The notes below the pieces were generated by a model that searched no databases, was not told where the DNA came from, and worked only from the letters and a program-made list of their open reading frames with translations. A stretch of 5,738 nucleotides of DNA. Origin: an uncultured Clostridia bacterium. Lineage in GTDB: Bacteria > Bacillota > Clostridia > Oscillospirales > Oscillospiraceae. Within the stretch, counting starts at the first letter, position 1. Each line of letters opens with the position of its first letter. This document shows, one piece after another, positions 1-4,122 of this stretch. The stretch covers positions 1 to 5,738 of the forward strand of contig CAMVJF010000119.1 in assembly GCA_947167725.1 (NCBI GenBank), in the 5' to 3' direction. Position numbers and translations under genes: made by a program.

Positions 1-143
1 ATCAGCCCGTCCGCGCCGGGCCCGCTTTTCCCGTCGCATAAGCGCAGGGCGAGGACGTGAAGGTCCTCGCCCCGGAGCTCGCCGCGGAGATCCTCCGTCA
101 GAACGAAGGAGTTGCCCGCGCCGTGCATCTTGGTATAGCGCAT
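1..143 (-). other. dapF: N-terminal part of a DapF (diaminopimelate epimerase) domain, with a possible internal translation start
   Basis: Starting at ATG 143-141 the reading frame gives MRYTKMHGAGNSFVL, and about 30 residues later LCDGKSGPGADGL. These match the two N-terminal signatures of DapF (K-x-H-G-x-G-N-D-F and G-x-G-A-D-G-L). DapF interconverts LL- and meso-diaminopimelate in lysine and peptidoglycan synthesis. The usual GNDF is GNSF here. The two catalytic cysteines would lie beyond the window, so activity cannot be judged. The domain is in the same frame as the upstream symporter with no stop. It also begins at an ATG preceded by GAGG with five-base spacing, so DapF may be made as a fusion, separately, or both. 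Confidence 0.8.
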
Positions 144-1406
144 TTTTTCCTCTTCCGGCGTCTCGGCTGCAGCCTCGGCGCTCTTTCTCGCAAGGGCTCT
201 CTGCAGCCAGTCCTTGCCGTCGTTGAAGCGGGAGACGATGTAGGAGGCCACATAGTCGCCGGCCGCGTTGACCATCGTGGCGGGAGGATCGACCAGATCG
301 CCGATCGCCTGGGCGATGGGAAAGGCGACTGCCAGCTGCTCGGGGAAGAACAGGGAGCAGAGCACCAGCTCGCCGGTGCCGCCGCCGCCGGGGATGCCGG
401 ACATGGCAACGGAGGAGACCGTCGCGACGACGATCGCGAGCAGCGCGTCGGTGGTGGCGAAGTCCTTGCCGAACATGCCGAAGAGGAAGGCGACCTTGAT
501 GATCGCGCTCATGCCGGAGCCGTCCATGTTCATGGTGGCGCCCATGGGCAGCACGATGTCGGTGACGTCCTTGGAGATGCCGGTGTCCTCGGAGACCTCC
601 ATGTTGGTGGGGATCGTCGCGACGGAGGAGCAGGTGCCGAAGGCGACCGCCGCCGGACGGAAGAGGTGGCGGAACATGGTCCTGACCGCCCCCTTGCCGC
701 CGCCGAAGCGGGCGTAGAGCGGGAAGATCAGGAACATATAGGCGAAGGAGACGATGTAGTAGAGGATGATCGCGCGGGCGTAGCTCGACACGAAGTCGGC
801 GCCATGGGCGGCGACCAGCGCGGCGAAGAAGCCGAAGAAGCCGATCGGGGCGTAGAAGCTGATGAGCTTGATGACCTTCATCAGCACCTGGGTGATCTCC
901 TCCAGAAGCTTCGCGACCCTGGTCTCGGGTCCGCCGCACATCTGCACGCCGAAGCCGAAGAAGATGCCCGCGATGATGAGCTGCAGGATCGAGCGGCGGC
1001 TCCAGAGATCGGGGAAGTCGGGCTTGGTGAAGAAGCCGACGATCAGCGCGCCCGCACTCATCGGCTCGCTGGCGCCCGGTTCAAAGACCGGCTCGCCGGT
1101 ATAGATCGGGATGAAGCGCACCAGCACGTACATGATCACCGAGGCGATGATCGTCGTGCACATGAAGGTCGCGACGGTGGTCCCCATCAGCTTTCCGGCG
1201 CGCTTGACGTTCTTCATGTTCGCGATGGACGAGGAGATGGAGAAAAAGACCATCGGCACGACGACGCAGAACATCATGTTGATGAACAGCGTGCCGAGCG
1301 GCTCGAGCGCGCCGGCGCCGTCCCAGACGAAGCCGACCACGATGCCGAGCACGATGCCGAGGATCATCGTAAAGAAAAACCAGTTATTCTTCAAAAACTT
1401 TGCCAT
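1..1406 (-). CDS. DAACS-family sodium:dicarboxylate/amino-acid symporter fused in frame to a DapF (diaminopimelate epimerase) domain; partial at window edge
   Basis: 468 codons are visible, and the 3' end lies beyond base 1. Residues 1-400 are a DAACS (GltP/GltPh-type) inner-membrane symporter. Visible landmarks are hydrophobic helices from residue 9 onward, the serine-rich HP1 loop FGTCSSVATIP (256-266), NMDG (293-296) in TM7, the HP2 tip GIPGGGG (337-343) and TM8 DPPATMVNAAGD (373-384). The Na+-site residues matching GltPh N310, D312, N401 and D405 are kept, as is the amino-group ligand D394 (here D373). The substrate-carboxylate Arg397 position is Ala376, so the substrate is probably not plain aspartate/glutamate. 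After a charged linker (about 401-421), residues 422-468 read as the start of DapF, with KMHGAGNSF and, at the edge, GPGADGL. I checked codons 257-3 one by one and found no stop between the two parts. The start at 1406 has GGGAGGAA six bases upstream. An AraC-type gene is divergent to it. Confidence 0.9.
   Translation of the reverse strand, partial: MAKFLKNNWFFFTMILGIVLGIVVGFVWDGAGALEPLGTLFINMMFCVVVPMVFFSISSSIANMKNVKRAGKLMGTTVATFMCTTIIASVIMYVLVRFIPIYTGEPVFEPGASEPMSAGALIVGFFTKPDFPDLWSRRSILQLIIAGIFFGFGVQMCGGPETRVAKLLEEITQVLMKVIKLISFYAPIGFFGFFAALVAAHGADFVSSYARAIILYYIVSFAYMFLIFPLYARFGGGKGAVRTMFRHLFRPAAVAFGTCSSVATIPTNMEVSEDTGISKDVTDIVLPMGATMNMDGSGMSAIIKVAFLFGMFGKDFATTDALLAIVVATVSSVAMSGIPGGGGTGELVLCSLFFPEQLAVAFPIAQAIGDLVDPPATMVNAAGDYVASYIVSRFNDGKDWLQRALARKSAEAAAETPEEEKMRYTKMHGAGNSFVLTEDLRGELRGEDLHVLALRLCDGKSGPGADGL
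149..152 (-). promoter_or_regulatory. internal ribosome binding site before the DapF ATG
   Basis: On the minus strand the junction reads GAAGAGGAAAAAATG. GAGG sits five bases before the in-frame ATG at 143-141. It is a plausible Shine-Dalgarno site inside the open frame, coding Glu-Glu-Glu-Lys-Met. Its presence suggests that DapF once was, or still is, initiated independently. Confidence 0.45.
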
Positions 1407-1412
1407 GACGGA

Positions 1413-1420
1413 TTCCTCCC
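1413..1420 (-). promoter_or_regulatory. ribosome binding site of the symporter gene
   Basis: On the minus strand this reads GGGAGGAA, six bases before ATG 1406-1404. It is close to the ideal anti-16S match and fixes the start codon. Confidence 0.85.
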
Positions 1421-1438
1421 TGTGCAGTTTTCTGTCTC

Positions 1439-1467
1439 ATTATATTTCACGAAAAACGCAAGGGCAA
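1439..1467 (-). promoter_or_regulatory. sigma-A-type promoter for the symporter-DapF gene
   Basis: On the minus strand there is a -35-like TTGCCC (1467-1462), a 17-base spacer and a perfect -10 TATAAT (1444-1439). Transcription would start near 1432, giving a leader of about 25 bases before the ATG at 1406. It lies back to back with the promoter of the AraC-type gene, with 13 bases between the two -35 boxes. Confidence 0.7.
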
Positions 1468-1480
1468 TGGCATCCTGTGC

Positions 1481-1509
1481 TTGAAACCTTGCAAAAAGTG
1501 CTGTATACT
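1481..1509 (+). promoter_or_regulatory. sigma-A-type promoter for the AraC-family gene
   Basis: TTGAAA (1481-1486), a 17-base spacer and TATACT (1504-1509) form a near-consensus promoter. The predicted start is near 1516, which leaves about 20 bases of leader carrying the ribosome binding site. The heptamer CTTGAAA occurs at 1480-1486 (over the -35) and again at 1518-1524 (start of the RBS). This could be a weak direct-repeat operator, but seven bases is little evidence. Confidence 0.7.
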
Positions 1510-1536
1510 GGCCTTATCTTGAAAGGAGAGCGGAAC

Positions 1537-2376
1537 ATGGCCAAGGGACGGACCGTTGCCCGCGAGGGCTATCTGAAGGAAAACTACCGTTATTTCCACC
1601 TGCGGGACACGGCGGGGGCCGAGCGCGACTTCCATTTCCACGAATTCGACAAGGTCGTGCTGCTGATCTCCGGCCGCGTGGACTACGCGCTGGAGAGCAG
1701 CGTCTACACGCTGCGGCCCTGGGACGTGCTGCTCGTCAAGCATCACACGATCCACAAGGCGCTGATCGACAAATCCGAGCCCTACGAGCGCGTCATCCTC
1801 TATCTCGACCGCCGCTTTTTCGACCGCATGATGCCCGACGCGGGGCTCTTCGACTGCTTTGACCGGGCCGACGAGCGCGCGGAATACCTCTTCGCCCCGG
1901 ACGGGGAGCAGCGCGCGAAGCTCTCCGAGCTGCTGCGCGGCATCGAGGAGAACCTGCGCGGCGAGGCCTACGGCCGTCAGGCCATGTGCGACGCCTTCGT
2001 CGTCCAGCTCCTGGTGCTGCTCGGGCGTCTCTCCTCCAGTGGCGGCGGCGCGCGCGCGGGGGAGGGCGTACACGACGACAAGATCGCCGCGGTCCTCTCG
2101 TACATCAACGAAAACCTCACGGCGCAGCTCGACGTGGAGCAGCTCGCCGCGCTCGTGCACATCAGCCGCTATCACTTCATGCACCTCTTCAAGGCGCAGA
2201 CCGGCACGAGCGTCCACGCCTATGTGCGCCAGCGGCGGCTGATGCGCGCGGCCCGTCTGATCCGCGAGGGCATGAGCGCCGCCCGCGCCGCGGAGGAGTG
2301 CGGCTTTGCCGACTACTCCGCCTTCCACCGTGCCTTCACCGCCGCCTTCGGCCTCAGCCCCGGCAAGCTGAAATAG
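1537..2376 (+). CDS. AraC-family transcriptional regulator with N-terminal cupin sensor domain
   Basis: The protein is 279 residues, typical of the family. Residues about 15-95 form a cupin-like effector-binding domain with HFHEFDKVVLLISGRVDY (33-50), LRPWDVLLV (59-67) and a following His-rich turn. Residues about 182-279 are the AraC DNA-binding domain: a first helix-turn-helix around LDVEQLAALVHISRYHFMHLF (198-218), and a second around ARAAEECGFADYSAFHRAF (249-267). It ends in the family's FGLSPGKLK motif, so the C-terminus is complete. The start at 1537 is chosen over upstream in-frame starts because AGGAG lies eight bases before it and a promoter ends at 1509; the upstream extension only mirrors the symporter gene. 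It is divergent from the symporter-DapF gene, which it probably regulates. The effector is unknown; cupin AraC proteins usually sense small molecules such as sugars. Confidence 0.93.
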   Translation: MAKGRTVAREGYLKENYRYFHLRDTAGAERDFHFHEFDKVVLLISGRVDYALESSVYTLRPWDVLLVKHHTIHKALIDKSEPYERVILYLDRRFFDRMMPDAGLFDCFDRADERAEYLFAPDGEQRAKLSELLRGIEENLRGEAYGRQAMCDAFVVQLLVLLGRLSSSGGGARAGEGVHDDKIAAVLSYINENLTAQLDVEQLAALVHISRYHFMHLFKAQTGTSVHAYVRQRRLMRAARLIREGMSAARAAEECGFADYSAFHRAFTAAFGLSPGKLK

Positions 2377-2411
2377 CGTTCCCCTCAGGTTGAACGTCTC
2401 CGGCCGCCCCG

Positions 2412-2448
2412 GCAGCGCCCCTTCGTCGCGGCGTCGGCGCGCTTTTTT
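2412..2448 (+). terminator. probable Rho-independent terminator after the AraC-type gene
   Basis: AGCGCC (2414-2419) can pair with GGCGCGCT (2436-2443) with one bulged base. A run of six T follows at 2443-2448. It lies 36 bases past the stop codon. The stem is imperfect and the loop is GC-rich with alternative pairings, so the exact fold is uncertain. Confidence 0.55.
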
Positions 2449-2631
2449 GCTCCCTCCCGCCGCGGCATGAGCTTTGCGGAGCCGGGAAGCTGCGGCGGCC
2501 TGCTCGCCTCGACGCGCGCCCAGACCGCTTCAAATCCCTCGAAGGGCTTCTTTTCTCCCGTTTCCCTCCCCTCCTCTCTCCCGCGCCGCCGGCGGGCGGC
2601 GCGCTCGCTTCCCTTCAGCCTATGCCCGCAC
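2449..2631. other. gene-free GC-rich spacer between the AraC-type gene and rsmE
   Basis: No reading frame here has both a ribosome binding site and a recognisable protein. The in-frame extension upstream of rsmE is low-complexity and lacks a suitable start signal. The stretch holds a strongly pyrimidine-rich tract (about 2548-2582) and a GC-only hairpin (2582-2603). I see no tRNA, riboswitch or T-box. Confidence 0.6.
2582..2603. repeat. perfect 9-bp GC-only inverted repeat (hairpin) upstream of rsmE
   Basis: CGCGCCGCC (2582-2590), the four-base loop GGCG and GGCGGCGCG (2595-2603) form a perfect inverted repeat. No T-run follows on either strand, so it is not a standard Rho-independent terminator. 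It lies about 30 bases before the rsmE -35 box, probably outside the transcript. Its function is unknown, and it may be a chance product of GC-rich sequence. Confidence 0.6.
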
Positions 2632-2660
2632 TTGCAAAGACGTGCGATTTGTGTAATAAT
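2632..2660 (+). promoter_or_regulatory. probable sigma-A-type promoter of rsmE
   Basis: TTGCAA (2632-2637), a 17-base spacer and AATAAT (2655-2660) with an extended TG at 2652-2653. This is an AT-rich island within GC-rich DNA. A perfect TTGACA follows at 2663-2668 but has no -10 at the right distance. The small inverted repeat CGCAC (2627-2631)/GTGCG (2642-2646) overlaps the -35 box. Confidence 0.55.
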
Positions 2661-2680
2661 ATTTGACAGAAACTTAGATC

Positions 2681-2685
2681 GGAGG
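2681..2685 (+). promoter_or_regulatory. ribosome binding site of rsmE
   Basis: GGAGG lies nine bases before ATG 2695. It supports this start over the much longer upstream frame. Confidence 0.8.
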
Positions 2686-2694
2686 CTTTCAGGG

Positions 2695-3426
2695 ATGCCG
2701 AGATTTTTTATGGCCGGAACCAATTTCAAGGGCGGAATGGCCGTCATCCGCGGCCGTGACGCCGAGCATGTGCGCGTGCTGCGTCTGCGTCCGGGCGAGG
2801 ATCTGATCATCTGTGACGCGCAGGGCACGGATTACAAGTGCCGTCTTGTCAGCGCGGAGCCCGACCAGGTCGAGGCCGAGGTGCTCGAGGTCGTCAAATG
2901 CCCCGCCGAGCCTTCCGTCGCCGTGACGGTGCTCTGCGGCCTGCCGAAGGGCGACCGGACGGACTATATCATCCAGAAATGCGTCGAGGCGGGCGCGAGC
3001 GAGATCGCGTTCTTCAACTGCGAGCGCTGCGTGGCGCGGCCCGAGACGCCGGAGAAGAAGCTCGAGCGCTGGCAGCGCATCGCCGAGGAAGCGGCCAAGC
3101 AGTCCGGCCGCGGCATCATCCCGGCCGTGAGCTGGGCGGGCGAGTTCGCCGACGCGCTGAACATCGCCAACCAGAAGGAGCTCAAGCTCTTCCTCTACGA
3201 GACGGGCGAGCGCGAGGGCCTCGACAGCGTGCTCGAGGCGAACCGGAGTGCGAAGAGCGTCGCGCTCATCACCGGCCCCGAGGGCGGCTTCGCCCCCTTC
3301 GAGGCGGACCTGGCGCGCATCGTCGGGCTCCATGTCTGCTCGATGGGCGAGCGCATCCTCCGCTGCGAGACCGCGCCCGTCGTGGCCGTTACCGCCGTCA
3401 TGTACGCCACCGGGAACCTTTCGTAA
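2695..3426 (+). CDS. rsmE: 16S rRNA (uracil-1498-N3)-methyltransferase RsmE
   Basis: RsmE is an SPOUT-class, SAM-dependent enzyme that methylates N3 of U1498 in the decoding region of 16S rRNA, acting on assembled 30S subunits. The protein is 243 residues, the normal family length. Residues 1-72 are the PUA-like RNA-binding domain, with HVRVLRLRPGE (25-35). The rest is the knotted catalytic domain, with LPKGDRTDYIIQKCVEAGASEI (83-104), EEAAKQSGR (131-139), GPEGGF (194-199) and MGERILRCETA (217-227). The last two form the SAM-binding trefoil knot and are diagnostic. The start at 2695 has a good RBS, and the product begins with the typical MPRFF. It appears monocistronic: own promoter upstream, strong terminator downstream, converging HAD gene beyond. 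The often-seen neighbour prmA is absent here. Confidence 0.96.
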   Translation: MPRFFMAGTNFKGGMAVIRGRDAEHVRVLRLRPGEDLIICDAQGTDYKCRLVSAEPDQVEAEVLEVVKCPAEPSVAVTVLCGLPKGDRTDYIIQKCVEAGASEIAFFNCERCVARPETPEKKLERWQRIAEEAAKQSGRGIIPAVSWAGEFADALNIANQKELKLFLYETGEREGLDSVLEANRSAKSVALITGPEGGFAPFEADLARIVGLHVCSMGERILRCETAPVVAVTAVMYATGNLS

Positions 3427-3441
3427 AACGCCGCACAACAG

Positions 3442-3480
3442 AAAAAAGCTCTTTCAGCGCAAAGCTGAAAGAGCTTTTTT
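3442..3480. terminator. bidirectional Rho-independent terminator between rsmE and the HAD phosphatase gene
   Basis: The left arm (3442-3458) and right arm (3464-3480) are perfect 17-base reverse complements around a GCAAA loop. The core is AGCTCTTTCAGC, with six A on the left and six T on the right. It therefore gives a stem plus U-run in both directions. It lies 15 bases after the rsmE stop and 11 bases after the end of the converging HAD gene. Confidence 0.93.
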
Positions 3481-3491
3481 GTTTTGTCATT

Positions 3492-4100
3492 TCAGATGTC
3501 CACGCCTTCCTCGCGCAGCCTCTGCCGCAGCTCGCCCGCGTCGCCGTGAAAGACGATCGGGTGCAGGCCGCAGAGGAAGGCGGCCTCGGCGTTGTTGATC
3601 GCGTCGTCGACGAACACGCACTCGTCCGCCGTGAGCGAGAAGGTCTCGCACAGCAGCCGGTAGATCTCCGGCTGAGGCTTGACGAGCTTCACGTCCGCGG
3701 ACACGAGCGTGCCGTCGAAGAAGCGGCTCGCCGGGACGCGCGGCCAGTAGTCGTGCTGGCGGCAGGAGGCGTTGGAGAGGAGATAGATGCCGTAGCCCTT
3801 TGCCTTCAGCTCCCCGATCAGCTCCTCCATGCCCTCGACCGGCAGGATCGGACGGTCCCACATGCCGACGAGGCGGCGCGCGGTCTCGTGCAGCCGCGCG
3901 GGGAGGCGGCGGCAGATGATCTCCGCCGCCTCGGCGTCCGTGAGCGAGCCGCGGTCCATCCGCGCCCACTCGAGGGACTGATACACCTCGCGCTTGAGCA
4001 GGACCCTGTCCTCGCCCTCCGCGCCGGCGCGCGTGAGGAACAACTCGGGGTCAAAGCGCAGCAGCACCTGCCCCATGTCAAAGACGATGCTTTTGATCAT
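3492..4100 (-). CDS. HAD-superfamily (subfamily IA-like) hydrolase, probable small-molecule phosphatase
   Basis: The protein is 202 residues, predicted cytosolic. HAD motifs occur in order. Motif I is VFDMGQVL (6-13), with nucleophile Asp8 followed by the DxG variant instead of DxD. A helical cap spans about 17-85. Motif II is LLSNAS (107-112), with Ser109. Motif III is KPQPEIY (141-147), with Lys141. Motif IV is VFVDDAINN (162-170), with Asp165-Asp166. The DxGxVL form, the LSN motif and the KPxPxIY segment resemble the YihX (glucose-1-phosphate phosphatase) and soluble-epoxide-hydrolase N-terminal group. A sugar phosphatase is therefore a reasonable guess, but the substrate is not shown by sequence. 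The start at 4100 has GGAG eight bases upstream. It begins 22 bases after the stop of the ABC ATPase gene, so the two are probably one transcript, ended by the 3442-3480 terminator. Confidence 0.9.
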   Translation of the reverse strand: MIKSIVFDMGQVLLRFDPELFLTRAGAEGEDRVLLKREVYQSLEWARMDRGSLTDAEAAEIICRRLPARLHETARRLVGMWDRPILPVEGMEELIGELKAKGYGIYLLSNASCRQHDYWPRVPASRFFDGTLVSADVKLVKPQPEIYRLLCETFSLTADECVFVDDAINNAEAAFLCGLHPIVFHGDAGELRQRLREEGVDI

Positions 4101-4122
4101 GCGCTTTGCTCCGCCGTACGGT

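Noticed and set aside
141..149. Programmed -1 frameshift at the A-run of the symporter/DapF junction
   Set aside because: The symporter and DapF are already in the same frame, and the zero-frame codons GAA AAA ATG do not form a standard X XXY YYZ slippery heptamer.
57..1484. Long plus-strand frame of 475 codons opposite the symporter
   Set aside because: The product is low-complexity, rich in Asp/Gly/Ala/Arg/His, and has no RBS. It is the antisense shadow of a GC-rich membrane-protein gene.
1111..1536. Upstream in-frame extension of the AraC-type gene
   Set aside because: It runs antisense through the symporter and across its promoter. The RBS and promoter place the true start at 1537.
1447..2328. 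Minus-strand frame of 293 codons opposite the AraC-type gene
   Set aside because: No recognisable motifs. The plus strand has clear cupin and helix-turn-helix motifs with an RBS and promoter.
2663..2668. Perfect TTGACA as an rsmE -35 box
   Set aside because: The sequence 16-18 bases downstream (around 2686) is not -10-like and would fall at the RBS/start codon.
2467..2694. N-terminal extension of RsmE starting at 2467
   Set aside because: The extension is low-complexity and precedes the GGAGG site; the family length and MPRFF start fit 2695.
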